A stretch of DNA of 64,000 bases from NCBI RefSeq assembly GCF_001557215.1, contig NZ_LSJM01000055.1, positions 4,737 to 68,736 of the forward strand. Direction: 5' to 3'. The notes under the pieces are model-generated. The model searched no databases. It was given only the letters and a program-made list of their open reading frames with translations, and was not told the origin of the DNA. The stretch is from Sphingomonas sp. CCH9-E2. GTDB lineage: Bacteria; Pseudomonadota; Alphaproteobacteria; Sphingomonadales; Sphingomonadaceae. Position 1 is the first letter of the stretch; each line of letters opens with the position of its first letter. The translations under genes were made by a program, and so were the position numbers. Shown here piece after piece: positions 31,754-42,241 of the stretch.

Positions 31754-34700
31754 AGACCGATCCGCTAGACGCGCTGCTTGCCCCGCCTTCGCGTGAAGAC
31801 CCGCTCGATGTTCTGCTGCGGCGCCAGGCGCAACAGCGCGCCGCCGCTGCGTTGGCGGTTTCGTCGCAGGATCCGGAGATCGCGGCCAAGGCAAACCGGC
31901 ATTCACGCGATCTGGGCATTCCCGCGTCGACCGTCGAGCGCAATATCAAGGTGATTGATCGCGAAGCGACGGTCCGCACCGCTGTGCGCGAGATGAAGCA
32001 ATCGACTTACCTGTCGCAATGGTTCGCCGACCCCCGCAACGCTGCGGCGGGGCTGGATGATGCCGGCGCGCTGCGCAAGCTCGCTGCTGCGACCCCGGCA
32101 AGGTCGGCACCCCAGCCGGGGGAAGCTCCATGGCTTGCTGTGCCGTTGGGCGGGACGTTCCCGGGCGTCGGCGCACCGCGGAAGCAGGCGGACCCGCTGG
32201 CCGGGACGGGTTACTATCTCCGGGCAAACCCGCCGCGCCCCCAGCGGATACCCCCCCAACCGGCGCAGCCTGGAGTTCGCCTTGGTAGTGCGGCGGAGCA
32301 GCAGATTTTGGCGCGGCGGATCGAGGGGCAGCGCCGCGCGGAAGGTCCGTTCGGTCGTATTGGCGCGCTGCTCGAGCGCGGTCTGTCATCACTGCATGCA
32401 GGTCTTAGCCGTACCGAGGCGGCATTTTCCCGTGCGATTGGTGCGGACGGCTGGGCGGACCACGTTGAGGCGTCGGCGCGGCGTAATGAGATGGTGGCAG
32501 CTGCGCCCATCCCGGGAGAGACGAGTCTTGGCGAGGTGAAGGCCAACCCGACTGTGGGCAATGTCCTGTCCTTCGGTGCCGAGGCGACGGTGCAGTCGGC
32601 GCCCGGGACCTTTGTTGCCGTCGCAGGTGCCCCGCTGTTCGTGCTTTCGCAGGCTGGAAGCATCGGTCAGTCGCGCGCGGAAAACAATCGGCGCACCGAC
32701 GCGAACCTTGGTGATGTGGCAATCGCAACGCCGGCGGCTGTGGCTTCGATGTGGCTGGAGCGCACCGGCATTTTCGGCATTCTGGACGCCGCGGGCAAGA
32801 ACGTCGTCACGCGCGTGCTCAAGGCTGGCGGTAAGGAAGCCGCGACCGAGGTTGCACAGTCGAACGTAGAATATGCTGGCGGGACGCTCGGTACCGTAGA
32901 GGGATGGCAGGCGGAGGGTGCGCTGGATCAGTCGCTCGCCGGTCTGATCGGTGGCGGGTTCATGGGAACAACCGTTCGCGGCGGGATCGAGGCCGGGGCG
33001 GGTGTCCGCGCGGCCGTTCGGAAGGTCGCTGACAAGGCACTGGTCGGGCGCGAGCGCGCCGAGATGGACGCGATCATGGATGCGGCGGCGGGGACCAAGC
33101 TGCGCCAGCGCGATCCCGAGGCGCTGCGGCTGTTCCTGTCGGGGCTCACCGAAGACACGGCCGTCGAGAATGTGTACCTGCCCGGTGAAGCGGTTGCGAC
33201 GTACCTGCAGTCCGGCACCGATCAGGATGCCGAGTTCTGGGCGGGGTATGAGGATGCGATCGCCGAGGCGGTCGCTTCGGGGGGCGATGTCGTATTGCCG
33301 ACCGCCGAGGTCGCGGCGCGGCTGGCTGGCACGCCCGCATGGGATGCGCTGCGCGACGAAGCACGGTTTTCGCCAGGCGGGCAATCGCGTCGCGAGGCCG
33401 GCGAGATAAGCGAAAGCGATGTCGAAGAGCTGGTCAGTGCGATCGAGCAAGAGATGGGTGCCGCGCGCGATGCGGCTGGGCCGCGCGAGCAGGTGTTCGG
33501 CGAGATGATGGCGAAGCTCACCAACGCGGGCTTCACTCCCGATGTCGCGCGGCAATATGCGGCGCTGTGGACCGCGCGGGCCGCCACCCGCGCCGAGCGA
33601 CTGGGCGAGGCGCTGCGCGGCGACGAAGCCCAGTCGCTCACCATCAACCGCGTGCTGCCCGAGGGGCTCAAGCCGATCGCGTCGGTCGATAATCTCGATC
33701 TGGTCATTCAGGCGCTGCGACGGGGGCGGGACAGCCAGGTTGGCCGGGGCGGTCCGACGCTGCTGGAGTGGATCGCAGCACGCGGCGGGATCGACGATGT
33801 CGGCGGTGACATCGCGTCGATGGGCGGTGATCGCTGGCATCTGCTCGACACCGCGCGCAAGGCGACGATCAAGAGCGGCAAGCGCAAGGGGCAGGAAACC
33901 ACCGTCACCACGGTCGCAGGGCGCCGCAAGCTGATCCGGGACCGTGCGGCGGCGGGGCAGGGCGCGATGTTCGCCGGCGGCGCGGCTGGCGATGGCAACC
34001 GTTTTGGCCTCGACGAAACACTGCGCGCGGCAATCGAAGCGGGCTTCTTCCCCGAACTGGCGCGGACCGAACAGAACGGGCAGTCACTGACCGATGCGGA
34101 CCTCGCCGACACGCAGGTGCTGCTCGACGCGATCAGTGACGAGCTGCGCGGCAATCCCCGACGCGCCGAGAATGCGGAGACCGACCGTCTGCGCGACATG
34201 GCGGATGAGCTGACCCAGCTGCTCGACGAGGCTGGCATCGACGCTTCGACCGCGAGCGATGGCGATATCCGCGCGTTTGTGCAGCGGTTTCAGGCAGCGG
34301 CGACGGAAGGCCGGAGCTATGAGCAGGAGCTGGTAGATCAGGCGAGCCCGCGTCGCCCTGCTACGACGCTGGACGAAGCCACCCGTGCTGTCAGTGAGAT
34401 TGTGGGCGGCGAGTTCACCAACGCGGCGACGGGCATCGCGGCGCAGCTGTCGCGCAACTCGCTGCGCAAGATGACCAGCGGCTCGGCGACCCGGAAGTCG
34501 CGGACGCCGCACGACCATGCGCTTGCGGTCGCCAATGTCGACCAGCTGTTTCAGGCTGCCCTGCTCAACGAAACCCGGCCGGACGCGCGGAGCGATGCGC
34601 CCCGGTTCATCCATCGCTTTGTCGCGCCGATGATCGCCGCCGATGGCGAGGTGGTCGCGGTCAAGATCACGGTGAAAGAGACCGAGGGGGCGCGCGCGCC

Positions 34701-37700
34701 GAACGTGCTCTACACGGTCGAGGCGATTGAGGTTGATGAAACGGGAGACGTGAAGCCCGTCGGCTTGGCCCCAGCCGAGACCGGGATTGAGCAGGTGCCG
34801 CCGCAAGCGGCGGACAACCGACCGACGGGCTTCAACGAAGATGTAAGGGCAGCCATCCGGGCGGTCAAGGATGCGGCCCGGTCGTTCGACCAGACGTTCG
34901 AGAGCGGCGCGCGGGGCCGTATCACCTTTGGTCAGGAGCAGCGGACGATCGACCTGTTCGCCAAGGCGGACCTTTCGACGTTCCTGCACGAGACCGGACA
35001 TGACTGGCTGGAGCAGCTGAAGGCGGATGCTGGCCGTGCGGTGGAGGGCGAGGGCAGCAAGGAAGCGCGCCAGCTGTTCGCGGATTGGGAGACGGTGAAG
35101 GCGTGGTTTGCGACCAACGGCCATCCGATCGGCGAAGACGGCACGATCCCGGTCGAAGCGCACGAGATGTGGGCGCGCGGCGTCGAGCGGTTCGTGATGG
35201 AGGGGAAGGCCCCGTCCATCGGTTTGCGCCGGGCATTCGATGCGTTTCGGTCGTGGCTGCTCAACATCTATCAAGTCGTCCAGAACCTGCGGTCGCCGAT
35301 CGATGGGCGGATCCGTGATGTGATGATGCGGCTGGTCGCGACCGACATGGAAATCGGGCTGGCGCTGGAGGATGAGGCGATCCGCCTGTCGTTCGATCGC
35401 GAACAGTTAGGGATGGGGCCGATAGAATATGCCGCCCTGCAGCAGGCAAGCGTCGAGGCGCGCGACGAAGCGCGCGATGCGTTGCTGTATCGCGTGATGG
35501 CTAGCGTCCGCGCCAAGCGAACCAAGGAGTATCAGGATCAGCGGGCCGGGGTGCTGGAGACGGTTACCGCCGAGGTCGCGGCCCGACCGGTGTTCAAGGC
35601 GATGGCAATGCTGCGCGGTGGTGCGCGGATCGATCGCGACTGGCTGATCGCGAATTATGGCGCCGATGCCCCGGTGCTGATGCCCAAGTCTGTGCCGCCG
35701 ATCGTCGGGGAGAATGGAACGGCGGCTGACAGCATCGCCGAGCTGAGCGGGTTCGACACGGCGGACGCAATGATCCGCGCGCTGATGGGGCTGGAGGTTC
35801 GTCGCCGCGAAATGCGCGCGGCTAATGACGGCCGGAGTGTGCGGGCCGCCGTGGTCGAGGATGAAACCGACGCGATCATGCGCGACCGCTATGGTGATCC
35901 ACTGTCGGACGGCACGATCGAGCGCGAGGCGCGGGAGATCATCCATAGCGACCGGTCCGGTGAGGTGATGGCGGCGGAGCTGCGGGCGCTGGAGCGCCGC
36001 CGGCGCGGCGCGGGTGATCCGAACCAGGCGATTACAGCTTATCAGGTGGCCAAGCGCTGGGCGGCGGACAAGGTGCGCAGCGGCAAGGTGGCGGATGTCG
36101 CATCGCGCGGCGCCATCGACCAGTATCGTCGGGCCGGGCGGCTGGCCGCGCGCCGGGCCGAAGAGGCGATGGTCAAGGGCGATATCGACGAGGCGTTCTT
36201 CCAGAAGCGCGCGCAGATGCTCAACACCGCGCTGGTCAGCGAGGCGACGGCCGCCGCCGATGCGGTGGATGAGGCGGTCAAGCGGTTGAGCCGGGTCGCC
36301 AAGCGGCGTACCATGAAGAACGTCGACCAGGACTATCTGGAGCAGGCGCAGGCCATGCTCGAATCGGTCGAGCTGCGCGAACGCTCGCAGGTGTCGCTGC
36401 GGCGACAGGGCGCGTTCGAGGCGTGGGTGCGCCAGCAGGAGGCGGAAGGCCGGGAGATCGTGGTGCCCGCCCGGTTCGAGGCGGTGATCGGCACAACGCA
36501 CTGGTCGAAGCTGTCGGTCGAGAACCTGCTCGGCCTGGACGATGCGGTTGCCCAGATCATGAACCTTGGCCGCATGAAGCAGACGATGATCGACGCGCAG
36601 GAGGAGCGCGAATTCGAGGCGATCGTGAGCGACGCGGTCCAGGCGGCGGAGAAATTGCCGCAGCGGCCGCCTTCGAACCTGATGACGCCGGGCTTTGCCG
36701 ATCAGCTGAAAGACGGCCTCGCCAATGCAGACGCGGCGCTGCTCAAGATGGAGACGGTGTTCGACTGGCTCGACGGGGGCAATTCGAACGGGATCTTCAA
36801 CCGGATCGCATTTCGACCGATCGCGGCGGCGCAGGATCGCGAGAATGCGTTGCTGCAGGATTACATGAAGCGCATCGCCGATGCCTTTGCCGCAGTGCCG
36901 TCCGATGTCGCGAAGCGGTGGCAGGATCGGGTCGAGGTGACCGAGCTGCTCAACCGCGAAACCGGCCAGCCGTGGGTGCTGACCCGGCACGAGCTGGTCG
37001 CGGTCGCGCTGAACATGGGCAATGAGGGGAACATCCAGCGCCTGACCGACGGCTATGGCTGGCCGGAAACGCTGGTACGCGACGTGCTCAACCGCGAATT
37101 GTCGGCGAGCGAGTGGCAGTTCGTGCAGAACGTCTGGGACATCATCGATACGCTCTGGCCGGAGATCGCGGCGATGGAGCGCCGGGTGAACGGGGTCGAG
37201 CCTGACAAGGTGATGGCGAAGCCGCTGGAGACGCCGCACGGGACGTTCCGCGGGGGATATTACCCGGCGGTCTATGACACGGGCAAAAGCTATGCCGCCG
37301 AGCAGTTCGGCGGGGAGGCTTCGGACCTGCTCGACGGCAAGTACACCCGCGCCACCACCCGCGCATCAGCGTCGAAGGAGCGGTCGGAAAAGGTCAAGCG
37401 TCCGCTGCTGCTGCAGCTGGGGGTCATCAATCGCCATCTGGGCGAGGTGATCCATGACGTCACGCATCGCGAGGCACTGATCAACGCCTGGCGCTTCCTT
37501 GGGGAAGAGCGGGTGATGAAGGCGGTCGACCAGTCGCTCGGCCCGGCGATCCGCAAGCAGTTCAAGCCGTGGCTGCGCCATGTGGCGAACAGCTGGGCGA
37601 GCGAGCGTGCCGGCAATGAAGGGATCGCGAAGTTCATCAATGGCATGCGCACCAACGCGACGGTGGTCGGCATGGGGTGGCGGGTCTCCACGATCATGAC

Positions 37701-38751
37701 GCAGGCGGCGGGGTACTCCAACAGCTTCGAATATGTCGGGATGCGCTGGGTTGGGCCGGAGATTGCGCGCTTCGCAGCGCAGCTGACCGGATCGGCGGCG
37801 CGGTTCGTGACCTTCCAGGGTGTGCGCATGCCCGCGATGATGGCCTTTGTGCGCGCCCGGTCGGGCGAGATTGCAAACCGCATGGACACGCTCGACCGCG
37901 ACGTGTTGCGCTCGGTCAACGCGATGCGCGGTCAAACGGGCATCGTCGCGCAGGCAAAGCGGTCGATGTTCATGGGCATCGGTCTGATGGATCAGGCGGT
38001 TGTCATCCCGACCTGGATGGGTGCCTATAACAAGGCGATTGCCGCCGGGATGGAAGAAGCCGACGCGATCTTCGCTGCGGACAAGGCGGTGCGCGTGTCG
38101 CAGGGTGCGAGCGGCGCCAAGGATCTGGCGGCTGTGGCGCGTGGGGACGGCAAGTGGGGTGAGGCGCTGAAGTTTTTCACCATGTTCTATTCCTACCTGT
38201 CGGCCTTTCACCAGCGCCAGCGGACGCTTGGGCGGGATGTCGCGACGGCCGTGCGTGAGCGCGATTACCGGATGACCCCGCGGCTGGTCGCGCGCGCCTG
38301 GTGGCTGATCGTCGTGCCTCCACTGCTTGCCGAATTACTCGCCGGGCGCGGTCCGGAAGAGGAAGAGGACTGGGGGTGGTGGGCGTTCCGCAAGATGCTG
38401 TTCCAGTCGCTTGGCCCTATCCCGTTCGTGCGCGACATCGGCGAGCCGCTCTGGGCGGCGGCGGAGGGGCGTCCGTCGTTCGGCTACAGCATGTCGCCGA
38501 TCCAGCGCGTCGGCGAGACGTTCGTCAATGTGGGCGGCGACGCGGGCAAGATCGCGCGTGGCGAGGATACGAAGCGCGCGACCCGCAATGCACTCGAAGC
38601 GGCGGGCTATGCGACCGGGTTGGTGCCGGGGCAAGTGGCGTCGGCGGTGCAGTTCCTGGTCGATGTCGGAGAGGGTGAGCAGAACCCGGAGACGGCCGCC
38701 GAATGGTGGGAAGGCCTGACCAAGGGCAAGATCAAGGATCAGGAGGAGTAA
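31750..38751 (+). CDS. Giant internal virion protein (gp16-like, polyvalent)
   Basis: At 2333 residues this is the longest gene. It begins MKTDPLDALLAPPSREDPLD and has several domains: an N-terminal region with small hydrophobic segments, a central zincin-like motif FLHETGHDWLEQL (HETGH at 1080-1084), long charged coiled stretches (about 1200-1700), and C-terminal FTMFYSYLSAFHQRQRTLG and WWLIVVPPLLAELLAGRGP that could cross a membrane. The layout matches polyvalent podovirus proteins that extend the gp16-type ejection core. It overlaps the preceding gene by four bases. Whether the HETGH site is active is not shown. Confidence 0.82.
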   Translation: MKTDPLDALLAPPSREDPLDVLLRRQAQQRAAAALAVSSQDPEIAAKANRHSRDLGIPASTVERNIKVIDREATVRTAVREMKQSTYLSQWFADPRNAAAGLDDAGALRKLAAATPARSAPQPGEAPWLAVPLGGTFPGVGAPRKQADPLAGTGYYLRANPPRPQRIPPQPAQPGVRLGSAAEQQILARRIEGQRRAEGPFGRIGALLERGLSSLHAGLSRTEAAFSRAIGADGWADHVEASARRNEMVAAAPIPGETSLGEVKANPTVGNVLSFGAEATVQSAPGTFVAVAGAPLFVLSQAGSIGQSRAENNRRTDANLGDVAIATPAAVASMWLERTGIFGILDAAGKNVVTRVLKAGGKEAATEVAQSNVEYAGGTLGTVEGWQAEGALDQSLAGLIGGGFMGTTVRGGIEAGAGVRAAVRKVADKALVGRERAEMDAIMDAAAGTKLRQRDPEALRLFLSGLTEDTAVENVYLPGEAVATYLQSGTDQDAEFWAGYEDAIAEAVASGGDVVLPTAEVAARLAGTPAWDALRDEARFSPGGQSRREAGEISESDVEELVSAIEQEMGAARDAAGPREQVFGEMMAKLTNAGFTPDVARQYAALWTARAATRAERLGEALRGDEAQSLTINRVLPEGLKPIASVDNLDLVIQALRRGRDSQVGRGGPTLLEWIAARGGIDDVGGDIASMGGDRWHLLDTARKATIKSGKRKGQETTVTTVAGRRKLIRDRAAAGQGAMFAGGAAGDGNRFGLDETLRAAIEAGFFPELARTEQNGQSLTDADLADTQVLLDAISDELRGNPRRAENAETDRLRDMADELTQLLDEAGIDASTASDGDIRAFVQRFQAAATEGRSYEQELVDQASPRRPATTLDEATRAVSEIVGGEFTNAATGIAAQLSRNSLRKMTSGSATRKSRTPHDHALAVANVDQLFQAALLNETRPDARSDAPRFIHRFVAPMIAADGEVVAVKITVKETEGARAPNVLYTVEAIEVDETGDVKPVGLAPAETGIEQVPPQAADNRPTGFNEDVRAAIRAVKDAARSFDQTFESGARGRITFGQEQRTIDLFAKADLSTFLHETGHDWLEQLKADAGRAVEGEGSKEARQLFADWETVKAWFATNGHPIGEDGTIPVEAHEMWARGVERFVMEGKAPSIGLRRAFDAFRSWLLNIYQVVQNLRSPIDGRIRDVMMRLVATDMEIGLALEDEAIRLSFDREQLGMGPIEYAALQQASVEARDEARDALLYRVMASVRAKRTKEYQDQRAGVLETVTAEVAARPVFKAMAMLRGGARIDRDWLIANYGADAPVLMPKSVPPIVGENGTAADSIAELSGFDTADAMIRALMGLEVRRREMRAANDGRSVRAAVVEDETDAIMRDRYGDPLSDGTIEREAREIIHSDRSGEVMAAELRALERRRRGAGDPNQAITAYQVAKRWAADKVRSGKVADVASRGAIDQYRRAGRLAARRAEEAMVKGDIDEAFFQKRAQMLNTALVSEATAAADAVDEAVKRLSRVAKRRTMKNVDQDYLEQAQAMLESVELRERSQVSLRRQGAFEAWVRQQEAEGREIVVPARFEAVIGTTHWSKLSVENLLGLDDAVAQIMNLGRMKQTMIDAQEEREFEAIVSDAVQAAEKLPQRPPSNLMTPGFADQLKDGLANADAALLKMETVFDWLDGGNSNGIFNRIAFRPIAAAQDRENALLQDYMKRIADAFAAVPSDVAKRWQDRVEVTELLNRETGQPWVLTRHELVAVALNMGNEGNIQRLTDGYGWPETLVRDVLNRELSASEWQFVQNVWDIIDTLWPEIAAMERRVNGVEPDKVMAKPLETPHGTFRGGYYPAVYDTGKSYAAEQFGGEASDLLDGKYTRATTRASASKERSEKVKRPLLLQLGVINRHLGEVIHDVTHREALINAWRFLGEERVMKAVDQSLGPAIRKQFKPWLRHVANSWASERAGNEGIAKFINGMRTNATVVGMGWRVSTIMTQAAGYSNSFEYVGMRWVGPEIARFAAQLTGSAARFVTFQGVRMPAMMAFVRARSGEIANRMDTLDRDVLRSVNAMRGQTGIVAQAKRSMFMGIGLMDQAVVIPTWMGAYNKAIAAGMEEADAIFAADKAVRVSQGASGAKDLAAVARGDGKWGEALKFFTMFYSYLSAFHQRQRTLGRDVATAVRERDYRMTPRLVARAWWLIVVPPLLAELLAGRGPEEEEDWGWWAFRKMLFQSLGPIPFVRDIGEPLWAAAEGRPSFGYSMSPIQRVGETFVNVGGDAGKIARGEDTKRATRNALEAAGYATGLVPGQVASAVQFLVDVGEGEQNPETAAEWWEGLTKGKIKDQEE

Positions 38752-38825
38752 CGCCCTCTGTGCATTGCGCGGGCGCGATAGGGTCGGGCGCGTAGCCGGG
38801 TGCTGTCAGGCACCTGGAGCGATTG

Positions 38826-41800
38826 ATGGCAGTCACCGTCGGAAATGGAGTGGTCGCGGGACCGTTCACCCCGAACGGGGTGACGACGTCCTTCGCGTTC
38901 GAATTTCGCGCGCTCGCTAAGGGCGACCTGACGGTCTATCGCGGCGCGCCCGACGATTGGGATGCGGTCGATCCGTCGCTGTATGATGTTGCCGTCAACA
39001 CGGTCCAGGGCGGCACGGTGCAGTTCACCGCCGCGCCAGCCGCTGGCTATCCCCTCTACATCGCTGCCACTCCGCTGTTCGATCAGGGGACCGAATACCC
39101 GGGCGGCGAAGCGCCCTTCACTCCCAAGTCGTTAAACGCAGAGTTCGATCGCGCCGCGATGCGGGCGGTGGTGCTCAAAGAGCGGGTCGATCGCGCGGTC
39201 GTAGTGCCGCGTGGCGAAGAGCCCTTGCCCGCCGAATTGCCCGGCGAGGGCGAAGTCTGGGGCAATGTAGACGGGCGGATGGTCGGCGTGCCGAATGGCG
39301 CGGCAGCCTTTGCGGGCGCGGTGATCGAGGCGACGGCGCAGGTCGGTGCGCTGGTCGAGCAGGCGGCGGACCATGCCGGCGAGGCGGGGGATCAGGCGGG
39401 TATCGCGACGACGCAGGCGGGGATTGCGAGCGGGCAACAGGCCGTGGCCAGCGCGCAGGCGACCGTCGCGACCGCGCAGGCGGTGATTGCCACATCTGCC
39501 AAGGATTTGATCCTGGCGGCGCTGGTCGCGGGGAAGTATTTCGTCACGCCGTTGCTGGCCGATGCCAAGACGGCGGGCCTCGCCGCCGTGGCGAACGGCG
39601 AATCGTTCTATGCCACAGGGGGCGATGTCGATTATATCGGCTTCTACACCGACACGGCGGGCGTCGCGGTCGAGAAGGTCGAGGGGCGGATCGCCAAGCC
39701 GTCGCTTCTGAACAACGTGCCGACCGGTTCGGCATTGCAGATCTTCACGGGCGAGGCCCCGGATAATGTGGGCGTGACCGGCGACCGGGGATATTCGACC
39801 GACCGCAAGCTCAATTACCTTGCCCGAACCGGCACCGGGTGGGCGGCGGCGATTGCCGAGGATGGCACGCTCGTCCCCAAGATCAGCACCATCTACGACC
39901 TTGCCCGCGCGCCATTGCCCGCCGGGCTGATTACGTGCGTGCGCGCGCAGGGAACGACCGACCTGACCTTCGAGGACGATCGCACCAGCTATGCGACGTT
40001 CGCCGCCAACGAACCGCTTTGGCATCCGACGCGCGGCTATCTGTCCTTTCAGATTTCCGAGCAGCTTGCGCCCACGCCCGTCAATCCGGGCAATGGCAGT
40101 TTTACGTTCAACGCGCCGTCCGCTGGGCGTTACATCGTTTGGGGCAAAGGCGCGGGCACGGCACTGACCGCGCCCGGCGATACCAGCCCGGCGACCGCGA
40201 CCGGCTTTGGGTCGCGCACGCTCGCCGATATCGGCTATCAGGTCATCGTCGTCACCACGCCGGGCAACATCAAGGTCACGCTGTCGGGCACGAGCGCGGC
40301 GACACGCATCCAGTGCGAGTATAATCCGCTGCTGCCCACACTGTCGGTGCCGACGCCGTTCATGCCGACTACCGGCGTGCGCAATGCCGACCAGCTGAAG
40401 GCAACGGGAGCGCTGGCCGCCGTTATTCAGGCGGCGGCGGGCTACGTGGAAATCGACGCGCGCGTACCGGTGCGGGCGACCAGCGCGCAGAACACGATCC
40501 TGGGCATGGCCAATTACCCGGTGTTCTTCGCATCCGGTCCGGCGTCGCTGACCTATTACGATACGGTCGAATTTATCAGCGTGACGCTGGGGTCGCGCAC
40601 CTTTGCCGATGCGACGCCGCCGCGTTTGGCATTCAGCTGGGACGCCGCGACGCTGCGCTATGCGATGGGCGATCGGCGCGAGCGCGAAGCCGCGCACACG
40701 CTGGCGGCCGGGCTGTCGCGGGCGACTATCTGCCTGGGCGCGCGATACAACAGCGATATCTATGGGCAGGATAGCCTGAACGGCGCGATCAGCCGGATCG
40801 CGTTCGCCAATACGGCGGCGCTGGTGAGCCGCGAAGAGCTGTACCGCCGCTACTCCCCGATCCGCCTTCCGACGCTGGCCGACATGATGCCGACCGGGTT
40901 CGACGCCAAGCGCGACATGCCCGAGACGGTCGCGCGCATGGCGCTGCTGCTGGCCAACCCGGCGACCGAAGTGCTTCCGATTTTTGTGCTGGGCAATTCG
41001 GCGGCGGCGGGGGTGCCGGTGCGGTCGACAAGCTGGCCGCTCGCACTGGCGGCGCGGCTATTTGCACGCGGGATGCCGGTGTATACGAACAGCTTCACCG
41101 GCACGAACGGGACACCATGGACCGGTGGCACGAACGCCTATGACCCGCGTGCGACCTATACCGGCGGGGCTCCGAGCGGTGTCGGGCTGCACCCGTCCAA
41201 CGCGATCACCCGCATCCCCGCCGGAACGTCGCTGCCGCTCGCATTCTCGACGACGCTGACCAAGCTGCAAGTCTGGACCACTACCGGGCCGGGCAATGGC
41301 AGCTATCAGGTGTCCACAGGAAGCGGTCCGATCGCGCCCGATGGTGGCGGTTCGGCGACGGTTTCAACCGATGGTGCCTTGGCGCTCGCCGCCAAGACGT
41401 TTACCGCCGATGCCGCCGCGACCTGGACGATTACGGCGATCGGTGCCGACGTGTTTCTGCACATGGCCATCGACAAGACGCCGGGGCGCATCCAGATCGT
41501 CAACGGTGCCATTTCCGGCGCGACTGCATCGACGCTGGCGACCGATACCAGCGTGACGAACTCCCTGTGGGAGTTGCCGCGCGCGCTGGGCGGGCCGCTG
41601 ACGCTGCTGACGCCCGACCACGGGAACAGCTCGATTAACAGCGTGGCCATGGCCACCTATCGCGCCGCCGTCGCCGCGCAGATCGCGAAAGCCAAGGCCA
41701 TCGCGGACGTGATCGCGATGACGCACATGACGTTCGCGCCGCAGCTGGCGCCCGATGCGCGCGACCGTGCCTATGCGATGGCGCAGAGCGCGATTGCACA

Positions 41801-42005
41801 GAATGGCGGGGCGAAGGTGTTCGATCTTCGCGCTTGGGAAGCCAAGATCGGTTACGCAACCATGCACGCCGCCGGATGGTATTTCGAGGCGGACATTCTG
41901 CAGGGCCTGCACTTCAACGGCACCGGCAATGACCGGCTGGTGGCGGCACCCGTCGAGGAAATGATGGTCGCGGCATGGATTGCCGCAGGGGGGACGCTGA
42001 CATGA
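38826..42005 (+). CDS. Tail fibre with SGNH-hydrolase-like domain
   Basis: This 1059-residue protein has a T7-fibre-like N-terminal domain that anchors to the tail (NGVTTSFAFEFRALAKGDLT, YPGGEAPFTPKSLNAEFDRA, about 1-125), a collagen-like/coiled Ala-rich stretch (about 150-230), and a C-terminal SGNH-like region: VLGNSAAAG (about 717) for the Ser block and LHFNGTGNDRL (about 1038) where the DxxH block of esterases lies. It probably recognises and deacetylates or cleaves surface polysaccharide. ATG at 38826 has GGAG upstream; the TTG directly before it is less likely. Confidence 0.82.
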   Translation: MAVTVGNGVVAGPFTPNGVTTSFAFEFRALAKGDLTVYRGAPDDWDAVDPSLYDVAVNTVQGGTVQFTAAPAAGYPLYIAATPLFDQGTEYPGGEAPFTPKSLNAEFDRAAMRAVVLKERVDRAVVVPRGEEPLPAELPGEGEVWGNVDGRMVGVPNGAAAFAGAVIEATAQVGALVEQAADHAGEAGDQAGIATTQAGIASGQQAVASAQATVATAQAVIATSAKDLILAALVAGKYFVTPLLADAKTAGLAAVANGESFYATGGDVDYIGFYTDTAGVAVEKVEGRIAKPSLLNNVPTGSALQIFTGEAPDNVGVTGDRGYSTDRKLNYLARTGTGWAAAIAEDGTLVPKISTIYDLARAPLPAGLITCVRAQGTTDLTFEDDRTSYATFAANEPLWHPTRGYLSFQISEQLAPTPVNPGNGSFTFNAPSAGRYIVWGKGAGTALTAPGDTSPATATGFGSRTLADIGYQVIVVTTPGNIKVTLSGTSAATRIQCEYNPLLPTLSVPTPFMPTTGVRNADQLKATGALAAVIQAAAGYVEIDARVPVRATSAQNTILGMANYPVFFASGPASLTYYDTVEFISVTLGSRTFADATPPRLAFSWDAATLRYAMGDRREREAAHTLAAGLSRATICLGARYNSDIYGQDSLNGAISRIAFANTAALVSREELYRRYSPIRLPTLADMMPTGFDAKRDMPETVARMALLLANPATEVLPIFVLGNSAAAGVPVRSTSWPLALAARLFARGMPVYTNSFTGTNGTPWTGGTNAYDPRATYTGGAPSGVGLHPSNAITRIPAGTSLPLAFSTTLTKLQVWTTTGPGNGSYQVSTGSGPIAPDGGGSATVSTDGALALAAKTFTADAAATWTITAIGADVFLHMAIDKTPGRIQIVNGAISGATASTLATDTSVTNSLWELPRALGGPLTLLTPDHGNSSINSVAMATYRAAVAAQIAKAKAIADVIAMTHMTFAPQLAPDARDRAYAMAQSAIAQNGGAKVFDLRAWEAKIGYATMHAAGWYFEADILQGLHFNGTGNDRLVAAPVEEMMVAAWIAAGGTLT

Positions 42006-42241
42006 TCGAACCGCAGCACGCGGAGCTGCTGGCGCAGGGCTTGAGCGATCAGGCGCGGCTGGCGTTCAACCTGGTCGGATCGGACGATGCGGCGGCGGTC
42101 GAGGCCGCGATCGAGCGCGCCACGGCGGCGCATCGGCGGTGGATCGAGGGGGACTTGCCCGACCTGTCGGATGGCCGGGTCGAGCTGCGCTTGCGGCTCG
42201 CCTTTGCCTATGACCCGATGGTGTTCGGATCGCCGGAATGA
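42002..42241 (+). CDS. Small acidic protein after tail fibre
   Basis: A 79-residue protein (MIEPQHAELLAQGLSDQARL...) whose ATG overlaps the tail-fibre stop (ATGA). It is helical in its first half and ends with LRLRLAFAYDPMVFGSPE. It could assist fibre folding or assembly, as small genes just after fibres sometimes do; no evidence beyond position. Confidence 0.65.
   Translation: MIEPQHAELLAQGLSDQARLAFNLVGSDDAAAVEAAIERATAAHRRWIEGDLPDLSDGRVELRLRLAFAYDPMVFGSPE

Noticed and set aside
35407..37239. 610-codon minus-strand open frame inside the giant virion gene
   Set aside because: Antisense shadow; His/Arg-rich, no motif or ribosome site.
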